64,000 nucleotides of DNA, taken from positions 11,003,317 through 11,067,316 of the forward strand of contig JAJEKV010000006.1 of NCBI GenBank assembly GCA_021234155.1. The letters run 5' to 3'. The position numbers and the translations under genes are program-made. The stretch's first letter is position 1. The number at the start of each line of letters is the position of its first letter. Source of the stretch: Isoetes taiwanensis (taxonomy: Eukaryota > Streptophyta > Lycopodiopsida > Isoetales > Isoetaceae). Of the stretch, positions 24,246 to 36,324 are shown piece after piece. The notes under the pieces are model-generated. The model saw nothing but the letters and a program-made list of their open reading frames with translations, had not been told where the DNA came from and did not search any database.

Positions 24246-24523
24246 CAACGGGAAAAACATTGTCCAAAACAATCTTCCATAGGTCTAGGCAGTGCAGACT
24301 GCTCAACAGAACCTCCAACATTCAACACAAGTTGATGATAGGGAGAGGATTGCACGTTCCACGAGTGCTGGCAGTGCAGCTTGCTCAGAAGCACGTCCAA
24401 TACGCATTGGATGTTCAATTCAAGCTAATGACAGGGGGCAAATTGATGAGGCATTAATTCCAAAAGAATTCACCAAGGTCCCTCGTCCAACTCGCCTTCC
24501 CAACTCAATAGTTTTCATTGACT

Positions 24524-27500
24524 AAATTTTCCGTTTCTGGCTATGTCTTGCAGGTGCGTCTAGGGGTTCTAAACTTGCTCCATTGGTGATATTTCGTGAT
24601 CTTTGGGGCATGTTATATCTTCTCTCGTGTTCATCGCATATCTGCTTCGCAGCTTTGGCTGTATATTCTACTGTATTTGTGTCTTTTGTAGCTTTTCCCA
24701 CATGAGACTCCCACCTTATCTTCTTCCATTTTTGTCTTATATGCTCATATGTAGGGAACCTATTCCATACGTACACTTCACATCTTCGACTTCTCCCATT
24801 CACAGAGTACACATAATCTATCTTCCTTTTCAACATGGGGCGCTGCCATCTACCCTGCTCAATCCAAAGCTTATCATTACCCATTTTAAATCTGCACAAC
24901 ACTGCCCTGGTTCCTTCGATTGATTACTCTCTATGTAAATTTGTTGTTCTATGCTTCCCTCCAAATTCATTATTTCCATATACATCCCCAATTTGATATC
25001 CGACGCTATCTCTATCCAGGCTTTCAGTATTCTTGATCTTAGATTCCCCTGCTCTCCATGTATCATCCTATTATCCACCTCTTTCTATAAGTCGCATCCC
25101 AACTTAGCTGCCCATTTTTGAAGTTCTAGTATCCAGCCTCCATTCTCATCTCTTGCCATCTCCATTGAAGTGTCTATTACTTGCCTTACTAGTTTGTTTC
25201 TTGACCTGTGTACCATATTTCTGCCGAAGAATGAGATCGCCCTTTCTACCTCCATGACTTCAAACGGAGTTATCCCCATCTCATACAATGCTATTGTTAC
25301 CAGGGTAGACTTTTTTTTATCGTTGGTTCTTTATAATTAAAATCCTTGATCAGGTTTTTAGCCTTAACCCATTTTCCTACTGAGATGCTACTTTTCCATA
25401 CTTCAATTCCAAGAGCCAGTGTAATTGTCATATTGAACATGTGGCTTTTCACCCTCCAATCTGTTATATTATGTTGTGCACACACTAATTGCATTCCATA
25501 ATAGTTTTTAATTGCCACTTGCCATCTTTCATCCACCACTCTCAAACTGAACCCTACTTGTTCTATGACTTTGTTTCATTACTTTCTGCCCATTCCGTTG
25601 TCCATATTTCTATGACTTTGCAGTATCACTTTGCCATTCTACTACTAACCATTATGGTCTTGTAATTTCCTGGGTTTAGTGGGTTGACCCTTTAAATAAT
25701 GGTATTATCTTATTGTACTACCAGTTATGATATAGACCTTCTCTTAGTGCCTTATTGAAGATCTTGGTTATCACTACTATAAATTCATCCCTTGCAGCTT
25801 TAAAGATATTTGTCGTAAATCCTAGCACGGCTTGCGCTTGTTATTGCTTAGATTGTACAATGTTCTTCTCACTTCCTCCACATTAAATTCCTCATCTATT
25901 GTCCCTTTTGGTATCCTAATTTTATCTGTCCTTGAGTTGTACAACCCATTTAAATGTTCCTTCCATATTCCTTGGTCCACTATTTTGTTTTGGTTCTGCT
26001 TTTTCTTGAATACCTTCCAGAAATCTCTTGGATGATTTTTCAGTCGACATATCTTCCTTTTCTATTGTTCTGATATGTATGCCTTCTTTTTCTTTTTTAT
26101 CAGCCTTGTACATGTTGCCCCAAGCTATTTATATCTCTCTGACCCTTTCCATAGTTTTGCTTCTCTTTCTGCATTTATATATTCTTTGTCGTACCAACTC
26201 GCTGCCCTGAATCTCCTCTTGTTCCCTAGCCTCTTCTTTACCCTTCCATATATTTCCTCGCATGCCTTCGCCAGCACCCATCACGCCCCCATTGTGTTGT
26301 TATCAATTCTCCAATGCATTCCCTAAATTTTGTCATTCTGCTGGGGTCATTGTATTTAACTTATTCATCCATTTCTTCCTCTATTGTATCATAGGCGTTG
26401 ACCTTAAATGTTACCCTAATTCATCTCGGGTTGGGAGCTGAGCCCACACTCAGGCAAATTAGTCCAATGCTCGCTTCGAAATGAAGGACTTTTAAACCTT
26501 TTTCTGCTTCCGATTTACTTTATTCCTAATGGCCACTCTAGTAGTAGTAACTTTACTTTCTTTATTCTATTTGCTGAGTTTGGATCGAGTAATACATACT
26601 TACTTGCGTATGTTTGACATGTGTATCGCCTTGATTCTCTCCATTTGCTCACTCCATTTGCAATTATCATCCCGGCTCATGCATATATCTAGTAGCATTC
26701 TTTCTTGCGTGCCCATTCTTCTTTCATCTTCCGAGATCTGCTCAAATCCTGCATGTTCTTCTATTTCATCCATTCATAAGTGTGGATCTTTTGGCATGTT
26801 CGTCACCTGTTCTAGCATCGAAATCCTCTATTCCAATTATCATTCATTTATCTTTCCATTTGTTTAATATTTCTCTAATCTCTATATATTTCTGTATCTC
26901 TGAATTTGGTTGCATGTATATTATTGCTATAAATAGATCTTGTTTATTCATTAAAACCAAATGTACAACCATGAAATTCCCATCCGTCCCTGCTTCTATT
27001 ATCTTTCCCTCCAAAAAATTATTATGGAGTGCATAGTACTACACCCATTGTTTCTCTTCCTCTTATCCCTTTTTTCCATTTTCATGTTGACGGAAGCTGA
27101 TATCCTTATATTTCTCATAATCTCTTTTCTCGTTTTTTTTTTGATATTTCTAGGTTTACGCCAAACAGATTACATCTTCCCCTTTGAATGCATTAATCCT
27201 TCCCCGTCATTCCAAGGGTACTACTGCAATTCCAAAAGTTCTCAATTTCCTGATTTCCTTGTTCCTTCCTCTACCTCCCCTCCTTTCGACTTGATTCTTC
27301 CATTTTGATTTGCAATCGTAAGAGGTTCCTGGTCTTGGGCTCTCTTCATCCCTCTTGTTTCTCTTCCTTTTGCCCCTGACCCATCTTCTTGGCTCACATT
27401 GATGATGACATTTCCGTCCATTTCTTTCCCCAGTCCACTGATGGCCTCCTCCATTCCTACTGCTGGTTGCTGACTATTTGTTGACGATGATCCATTCATT

Positions 27501-28050
27501 CTGTTCTGCCCCAATGGGTCCTATATTTGAGCTCTGCCATCCTTCATCTGTGCCAGTGTTCTTAGTTTCTCCAGTTCCCGATTCCTTTCTTTCCTCTATT
27601 TTCTTGTCATAGACTCTATTACCCGTATCCCACAACGTGACAATTCCGCCTTTCTCACTACCCTACATATTCTCCATATCATATCCCTTCTCCAAAGAGT
27701 CGTATGGATGATGCAATCGCATGCACTTGAAGCAATGCACCTTTAGGCGCTATGAACAAGCCTTTTCTATTTGGCTATAACATTCGCAGTTCTGCCCACA
27801 TCAACAGTAGACCACCTCCGTTTCTAATACTGGCCCCTCAAATTTCAGTCTTTCCTCCCATTGGAACCTCGCTGATGGCAGCCTCTTGTTTCTCAATTTT
27901 GATTTGGCCCTCCTCAGCCTGGGGATCCTGTGCACCATCTACCTTCCCTCCAATTGCCTCTCTCATACTTTTCCTCCTCTCCATCGCCGTCGCTAAATCT
28001 TCTATTTTTATGAGTGATCTGTATCTCCAGATCTGAGCTTTCAAAATGGA
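24524..28050 (-). pseudogene. Decayed LINE (non-LTR retrotransposon)
   Basis: On the minus strand, from right to left: a basic N-terminal part with a zinc-knuckle-like HCFKCMRLHHPYDS (about 27700), a glycine/serine/charged linker (27242-27514), then endonuclease-like pieces (FMVVHLVLMNKQDLFIAIIY near 26930-26980, and a GDFNAR-like FDARTGDEHAKRS near 26790-26825). Reverse-transcriptase pieces follow: GTIDEEFNVEEVRRTLYNLS (25850-25910), then FIVVITKIFNKALREGLYHN (about 25720-25780). The C-terminal thumb and tail read TLALGIEVWKSS (25400s) and MGITPFEVMEVERAISFF (25220-25285). Frameshifts and stops separate every block and the catalytic F/Y-A-D-D box was not found. It is a dead copy unrelated in detail to the LINE at 39-41 kb. 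Confidence 0.7.
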
Positions 28051-29384
28051 TCTTTATAGCATGCTCTTAGATTGGAAAAGACATACTATCTAAAATCGTC
28101 TCTTTTCGATAATCTGCCCGCAGAATTGAATCCTACTGTCAAATTTCGTACCGCCCTATATCCTTTGCTTAAATACCTCTTGATATTCTTCTGCCCCTTT
28201 ACTCAGATGTTGTCACTTGTCTTCTCTTCATGCCCTATTCTTTATAAAACTGGCTTTAACCGTTCTTTTTAACCTACTTTCCCCTACCCCAATCTTTCTG
28301 TCATCCCCTTTGTTTGTTTGATTTTTTTTACCCCCGTTTCAAAATGATAATTCAAAATTCAAAAACATGCATATTCATTAGCTTTTTCATGTCCGCCTAT
28401 AATTTAGTCCCCCTTTATCCTAATTACTCTATGCCTGTATCCCGAGAAGTTCTTACAACCATTCCCAGATACCACTATGATTTGCACCTTCAATTTAAAT
28501 TATAAGATTATTCTGAATTGCGTCTTCGCTAAAAAACAGTATCAAATTCGTTATTCTCTCTGATCCGTGCATGCCTAGGCATGTAATCCATCTAGGGCAG
28601 GTCGGATTTGCATAGAAAAGCATGCAAGAGTGGATTTCGGCCCTATTTAAAGACTTGGAATTCGAATTCAAGGGGACCAACCGATTGACAAAGGGCCACG
28701 AATCTTCTCTTTACCTCTGTTACCTGATTTTGACCCTCCAAAGCACCCTCGGTGGCGTTTAGATAGCAGTGGAAAGTTTGGGCATTGGGAGCTATTGCTT
28801 GCAAGAATCAACTTGCGAGTGTATTTCTTGTATTAAATGCAAGAGACTTTCTTGTAATTAATTGCAAGAGTTTAGCTAGCATTTGATTGCATTATTAGGG
28901 ATTGATTGATTAGTGCTTCCATCATAGGAATTATCTTGGGAAGATAATTCACCAGCCTTTGAGTTTTAAGGTCATTCATTCATTTGGAAAGAATTAAGAG
29001 GAAGTCCGGTTTCCTGATTAGTTTTCTGTAAGACTAATCCCTGCGATCATGGGGAACTCGGGAGTTCGTGGTGTGGGCAGTAGGTCATTGGCCTTTTCCC
29101 ATTGCTGGGAAGCTTGCATAATAACCCGTGACACCCACACTATGGATCATATATTTGTTTGCTTGTAAATTTCTCATGGGTTTATCTTGAAATGATTAGT
29201 TTGAAAGAATCCTATACAGTTGGAAAAAGGATTTGTCTTATTTAATACTGGGATTAACATAGTGAAAAGCAAAGGAATGAATTTTATGAATTGTACAATC
29301 CTGGTAGCCTATAGGCCGCTTTATGATTTATTACTTCATTGCATCCTAGTGTTGGAAATATGGAGATTAAAATAAAAGAGAGAT
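28051..29384. other. No gene recognised
   Basis: AT-rich sequence with short frames only. The stretch around 28780-28880 has repeated GCAAGA/CTTGTAATTAATTGCAAGAG motifs. Nothing assignable. Confidence 0.4.
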
Positions 29385-29750
29385 CTAGGAGCTTACTCAT
29401 ACCTACTACCAGTTTTAAAGTCTCACCTATGAGAAGCTGATTCGCACCTACTGTCAATTCCAAAGTATCACACACGAGGAAAGTGCCACCCATGTGGCTC
29501 AATATCCATATCGATGTTACTCAACGTCTATTTGACAATTCATGAGAAGCTTGCTGCCACCTACTACCAAGTTTAGAGAATCACCTGTTGAAGAGTCATA
29601 TCTACTATCCACGAGTAGATTACTCACACCTACTACCAATTCCAAAAAGTCACCTATTATGAGCTTACTCATACCTACTACCAATACCTACCACCAATTC
29701 TAAAGTTTCACTAATGAGGAGCTTATTCACACCTACCACCATTTTCAATG
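29385..29750 (+). repeat. Block of ~45-bp repeats, copy 1
   Basis: Six or seven diverged units carry ACCTACTACCAATTC, a variant of AAAGTATCACC, and ATGAGGAGCTTACTCA. An internal non-repeat stretch (GATGTTACTCAACGTCTATT) is shared with a second block at 41405-41760, which is in the opposite orientation. Confidence 0.8.
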
Positions 29751-29929
29751 AAGGGTATTATGGTTTCCTATGATATTTTACCTTGGAAGCGAGAAATAAT
29801 AAAACAATGAAACAATGAATAAGAACTCACCTTGTGTAGGCCAAGTGTGTCTCCACGTCGTTCACTAGAATGTGAAGAAGCCAGTCAATCCTTCTACCCT
29901 TCAACTGAGACTTTGAAACGCTTAGACGC

Positions 29930-31480
29930 CTTTTGAGGCCGTAGTGATACGCCTAATATCTGCATTCGTCTCCTGGTTCGAGTGATGGTACACTCTAAAT
30001 GCCAACACCCACTGACATATATTTCTCGTCCATTCCTTGCTCATGTAAGCCTTCAACTTAGGAAACCTCGTGCCATACTTAGTTTTGAATGCATCAAGCT
30101 TTTGTGTAGCTTCAATTCTGCAGGCTTCTACTTACACACCCCCATAGTGATTGTCGTCTAGCTTAACCCTTTCTACACTGCCCAAAACTGCTGCGTCATG
30201 GCCAGCATGTAAGCCTACGTGCGGACTGCCTATCCCATACATCATCGCTCCTAGCTCGGTGAACATCTTATTTCTGACCTCCTTTTCCCTCACGTTCCTC
30301 GACAACCACTTTAACCAGGCTCTTCTGATGTGCCAAATGCAAATTTGAACAGGTACTCCGAAGAACACCTGCATTGCAACATAAAACAAACAAAACCAAC
30401 ATCAAACACAATTTTTGAGATACTGATTTCCATTTCAAGCAATGAGGCGGTTCATCACAATCTCACAAGCTTTGATTTCGGCATGGGCATCATCTATAAT
30501 CAAGCACGACGGTCGCCAAGCTGGATCACAGAGGTGGACTGCATCCCTCAATGCTACGAGCCACTGTGATATTGCACTCTCGGTTTGGTTGTTAGTAATA
30601 ACCCAAGCAACCGGCATCCCATTGCAATGGTCATCGAATGCGATTAGAGTGAAGAGATAATACCTTACAAAGTAATTAGGGGGCGTCAATGTGAAATTAC
30701 TAAGAGTTGAGGTAATTTTAAGAGCGCTGACCGAGAATCACCATTTGTCATTTGTCTTGAAAGTAGAGTCTATATATATGGCTCTGTCCTTCCCAAACCA
30801 GATCAAGGCTTCCTTCTGGAGTTGCGTCATCACATCTAGCTGGAATAAGGGTCCTTGTTGGTGGACGAAGACTGTCCGCATTCAAGCGAGCCCACATATG
30901 GATGCTAGTAGGCAGGTCCTCATGTAATTTCCAAGTGTCACGCACGACAGACTTGTCTATATTGTAGATCTGACATGTACAACATATCATCCATGTTCAA
31001 GCTTTCTTTTCCTTTCACAGAGCATTTTAGGTTCAGCTCTCCTCGTGCATGTTTAACACGCTGTGGGGGGTGTGGTACCGCACAAGTTTTTGAAGAATCC
31101 TTCTTCTCCTTGGAGATCCATGGTGCAAACCTGAACCTCATGCCCTTTTGTGGGTCAAGCGCCCTGCCGTGAGCCACCTCACTGCGCAGGTTAACGTGAT
31201 CAAACCAGTAATACGTGATCTTACATCATTCGGGCATGAGATAGAGTTGGCGAACTGTGAAGTGGCATTGACAGCCCCTGCGAACACCCTCTCCTCTTTC
31301 AACCCTTCTTCGGCGTCTACCGAAACCTGGACGTATGCTTTCAATGAAGTGAGTGTTTGTTGAGTAGTCCTGAGCCTCATAAGTACACCAATACCTAGCT
31401 GGGTTCATAGGATTAGTCTTAAACGAAGTATCACAATTGCATCTTGAATAAGCCTGCATGCCATACCTTTTTATTGATAG
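29930..31480 (-). pseudogene. MULE (Mutator-like) transposase gene, C-terminally truncated
   Basis: Minus-strand pieces in order: a cysteine-rich N-terminus (RCNCDTSFKTN ... RYWCTYE ... GCQCHFTVRQLYLMPE), a linker with GLDPQKG-like residues, and then the MULE DDE domain: AIYIDSTFKTNDKW, LIAFDDHCNGMPVAWVI, LRDAVHLCDPAWRPS, CLIIDDAHAEIKA. A short intron with a clean acceptor follows, then VFFGVPVQICIWHIRRAWLK and finally QWVLAFRVYHHSNQETNADI. The D of DSTF, the D of IDDA and the W-H-x-R-R-A-W box are visible. It ends near 29930, where the repeat block starts, so the downstream part that normally holds a SWIM zinc finger is missing. A stop at about 30717 and frame changes in the front half suggest it is dead. 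It was a cut-and-paste transposase or a gene domesticated from one. Confidence 0.78.
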
Positions 31481-31995
31481 ATATGAGTCCTTAGTTAGAC
31501 GTTTTATATGCCACTGGGATGCACTGATTCTCAGGTAGAAAGTACAAGGGGAATCTCCGAAAACTTGCTCACTGGCAACAAAGTCAGAAACCTACCTGGT
31601 GGGAATGCAACAAACCATGATGATCATCGACACACCGGATGGTAGGCTATGCTCCTATGCGTTCCATAGGAGTTGGCTGTGATCAAAGTAACTGTCCACA
31701 GGCTCCTGCACCTTGATAATTTTCTGATGCTACATAGGATTGGAATTCTTAGCAATGGTGCTGCTTACGGTAAATGGAGCAGGGACAGTAGATTACCAGC
31801 CCATCCGTTCGCTCTACTTCCACCATTCCGCGACAATCGCATATAACCATAGGCGCATCTCCAAACAGCCTCTTCCCCGTAATTGCGGCATGGTTGGGCT
31901 CTTGTGCCACTATTCACTCGGACCAACCACAACCCCAAGCCCGTCAGCCTTGGATGGATGGCGTGGATGCACCCTCACGGGTTTAAGATCGTGCC
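31481..31995. other. No gene recognised
   Basis: The stretch between the MULE N-terminus and the GC-rich hairpin region holds only short frames without recognisable features. Base composition rises in G+C from about 31780 onward. Confidence 0.4.
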
Positions 31996-32560
31996 GGAAT
32001 CAACCATACGTGATTTCGGGGCCCGATGCCACCGGCCAGGATCGCTACCTTGGTCCCAGAAGCCAGGATCGACACCGAGTTGGCAGCCCGCAGAATCAAC
32101 CATATGTGATTCCGGCAGTATAGCCAAGCGCCGGGATCACGTATGCATTGGTCCCAGCAGCCGGGATCGCCGATCGCCTGGGCCGCCTGCCGGAATTAGC
32201 CATAGGTAATTCCGGCGATGAGGCCGGATGCCAGGAGCACGACATATGTCCCGCGATCAGGGATCCCCGTCCAGACAAGCCGCCCGTAGGAATCTCCTCG
32301 GCATGTAAAGGATCCCGGAGCCACATATTTCTACTGCTCCTATTGTGTGGATATGTTAGTCCAGAATCACAGGCCCGTGATTCCAAACCGTGCCGCTGAC
32401 GGGCAGGATGCGGCGCTGGACATTCGGCGGCTACGATTGCCTGTTGGTGCTCTACCCCGGAATCCACGAGGCTGGGATCCTGCCGGGAGGCGGCGCGGGG
32501 GAGGGATACCATGCCAGGGGAGGGATACCATGCCTGGGCAGCGTCGATGATCACGATCTG
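31996..32560. repeat. GC-rich region with a series of short hairpins around GGAATC/GATTCC
   Basis: Several short inverted repeats share one theme: a GGAATCA-type arm, a loop of ACCATACG/ACCATATG type and a TGATTTCGG/TGATTCCGG arm. Examples are 31998-32022, 32091-32115 and 32191-32216 (GGAATTA ... TAATTCC), with a looser one at 32372-32392. Direct repeats such as GGGGAGGGATACCATGCC occur twice at about 32498-32535. Long open frames here are artefacts of the base composition. Confidence 0.6.
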
Positions 32561-34016
<1,456 letters not shown>

Positions 34017-34339
34017 CCACGAATTTGGATGGCGTGGCCGGTTACCTTCCATTTTTCCAAAAGTCATCTAACACTTCTGAATTCCCCATTTGCGAGCCAG
34101 GTTTGTCATTTTGTGGAGATCTGGCGGGTTTGATCTGCCTGTTGATCTGATGCGTTTGTCGTTTTGTGTAGGTCTATGGGTATTTGCAAATCGGAGTTGA
34201 AAATTGCAATGGGAACATTTCTTTCTGCCTTCCCTTTGCTGATGTGGCAAAATTCAATTTTAAGTTCAATGGGAATAGTCGACGGTCGAAAAAAAATTGC
34301 CGCCTCTAGTTTGCTGACGTGGTAGAGTTGGGAAAATAA

Positions 34340-34977
34340 GGGTGAAATCACACCTGCGGCCGCCCAAAAATGATATTTTTATGTCTTGGGCAGGTCTTCG
34401 AGATGCCCAAGAAATCAGTATCACACCTGTGCCTAAGATCAAACTGCCACATCACAAACTTGACCAGAATCGATGAACCCTAAAATCATTCTTGTTGTTC
34501 AGATTTTAGTCCCAGATCCCTCCAAACCTCAACGGATTGGATTGTTTGCGGTTGAATCAACCACTACGGGCCTCTGCAAGCAAGAAAAATCCGAATTTGC
34601 GATTGCCTACTTCGACTTTAGCATTATTTCTCCTCGGATTTTTGCTATTCTAGCTCCTCTGCAAGCATCTTTTGCGATTTTGGCTTCATTTTGAGCAAAT
34701 CCGGCGAGGAAACACTCAAATCCATCCTGAATCGCTCAAACAGAAACCCTAATCTTTGCTCTTCGATATCTTGCTGCACTGTTGGCACTTAGCTGGCGTC
34801 GCCCAAGATCGTGGTCAGGGGATAACCCCCGCCCAGGAATACGCACCCTGCCCAGGAAATCTTGCGTCTCGGGCACCCTGAGTGTGATAGAGGGGGCGCC
34901 CAGGAATTTGAAACGCAGGAATTTTATTGGCGGATGAAAATTTCATATCCTGGGCGGCCACAAGTGTGATTTCACCC
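34340..34977. mobile_element. PIF/Harbinger-type (Tourist-like) MITE
   Basis: It starts GGGTGAAATCACAC and ends GTGTGATTTCACCC. The inverted repeats extend, with mismatches, through GCCGCCCA/TGGGCGGCC to about 30 bp. TAA stands at both flanks (34337-34339 and 34978-34980), the 3-bp target typical of PIF/Harbinger. The 638-bp interior has no transposase frame and repeats GCCCAGGAA-type motifs. Confidence 0.85.
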
Positions 34978-35001
34978 TAAGTTCGGATGCTAATGGGGAT
35001 G

Positions 35002-35110
35002 AAAGGGTTAAACCCCTTTCTAAGGCCATTATGGCAAATAAACGGGCGAGCCAGGAGGGGCAAGCCCGTTTATTTGCCATAATGGCCGAGAAAGGGGGTT
35101 TAACCCCTTT
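35002..35110. repeat. Long hairpin 1 of a palindrome family
   Basis: Arms 35002-35046 and 35064-35110 are near-perfect reverse complements (about 45 bp) around a 17-bp loop. The outer part of the arm carries GGTTAAACCCCTTT, the inner part ATGGCAAATAAACGGGC. The same inner sequence occurs in hairpin 2 at 36.1 kb. Confidence 0.92.
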
Positions 35111-35694
35111 AACCAGGAGTTTTGAGGAGATTTTGCATTATTGAGCTTAGGATAAAGACATGGAAGAGAGCAGGCAGGACTAAAAAAATTGGCGTCGGAG
35201 GAGATCTGAATGCCCTCTAACAAAAAGTTCAATCTAGAATGATGCCGGAACAAAGCAAATTTTTATACACAGGAAGAAATCCCCACTGAAATGGGTTCAA
35301 AACGATCCAATTTTGCTCCCAAACAGAATGAATTCTAGAACCCGTTTTTTTCTTCCGGGATCAAAGAGAAGCTCCATCTCCAAATTGGGACGAAGATGCA
35401 AGCGGAATGAGTGCAGCTCCCGCGTTCTCTGCATCTTCCAATGGGCGCCTCTGATCACGCTCAAAATTCGCAGTTTTCTTTTGCAACAACAGGAGTCCGA
35501 CAGTGTAAGCTGCCAGAGCTTGGCTATGGAGGTTCCACCGGAGTGTCAAGAAGCGATTCCATGGAGTTCGAGCAGCTATAGCAGCACAAGGTTGGCTTTT
35601 GAAGAGTTATGAGTTTTGTCCGACCTCCAGGGATTCTTCAAAGCTTGCTTCTATTATCTCGTGATCTCATACCAGTCCATCCTAACAACAACCA

Positions 35695-35758
35695 GCCTGT
35701 TTATCATGATAAACAGGCCAATAATCAGGTTACTGCCTGTTTATCATGATAAACAGGC
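35695..35758. repeat. Two perfect 24-bp palindromes
   Basis: The half-site GCCTGTTTATCA followed by its exact reverse complement occurs at 35695-35718 and 35735-35758, starts 40 bp apart. The half-site's outer ten bases also form the tip arm of hairpin 2 at 36.1 kb. Confidence 0.95.
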
Positions 35759-36049
35759 TGGGGTCTCACATTATGCCTAATAATGGAACTGCATCTAACG
35801 GCCAGGATCAAAATATCTGAGGAACTGCCGGTTAAGTGCCGTTGATTCAAGCTCTGTGATAGAGCATAACAGGCAGCCTGGAAGCCCCGGATGCATCTCT
35901 GAGCCCAAGATTTAGCCTCGGATGCTGATAATCCAGGCTGGGAACTGATAACCTAGGTATGGACGATGCCGAGCCTGCAATAAACGTTCTTCGGAGCTGA
36001 TAATGCAGCTGTGGGTGCTGCTTTGGGTGAGGCAGCTTGCCTGCCGGTT

Positions 36050-36158
36050 AAGGGGGTTAATCCCCCTTGCTTGCTTGTTATGGCAAATAAACAGGCTCGC
36101 CCTCCCGGGCTCGCCTGTTTATTTGCCATAACATGCTCGCAAGGGAGATTAACCCCCT
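36050..36158. repeat. Long hairpin 2 of the palindrome family
   Basis: Arms of about 46 bp (36050-36096 and 36113-36158) pair with few mismatches around a short GC-rich loop (TCGCCCTCCCGGGCTC). It shares the layout of hairpin 1: an outer GGTTAA ... CCCC box and an inner TATGGCAAATAAACAGGC. It ends about 170 bp before the start codon of the thioredoxin-like gene. Confidence 0.92.
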
Positions 36159-36324
36159 CTTATAGCCCGGTAGAATTTGGGCTTGGGACCTGGCGAGAGG
36201 GTTCTGCCAACTCAGCTTTTAGATATTTCCTTCCAACTCAGCTCTTAGATATTGCCTCCAAAATGTGGCCATGGATCTGCCATGCCGTGAAGTTTCAACA
36301 TAGGTTTTTGCACAAACCATAGCT

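Noticed and set aside
26028-27308. Plus-strand hydrophobic frames of 60-115 codons
   Set aside because: They are antisense shadows of the decayed LINE on the minus strand; apparent membrane segments come from T-rich sequence.
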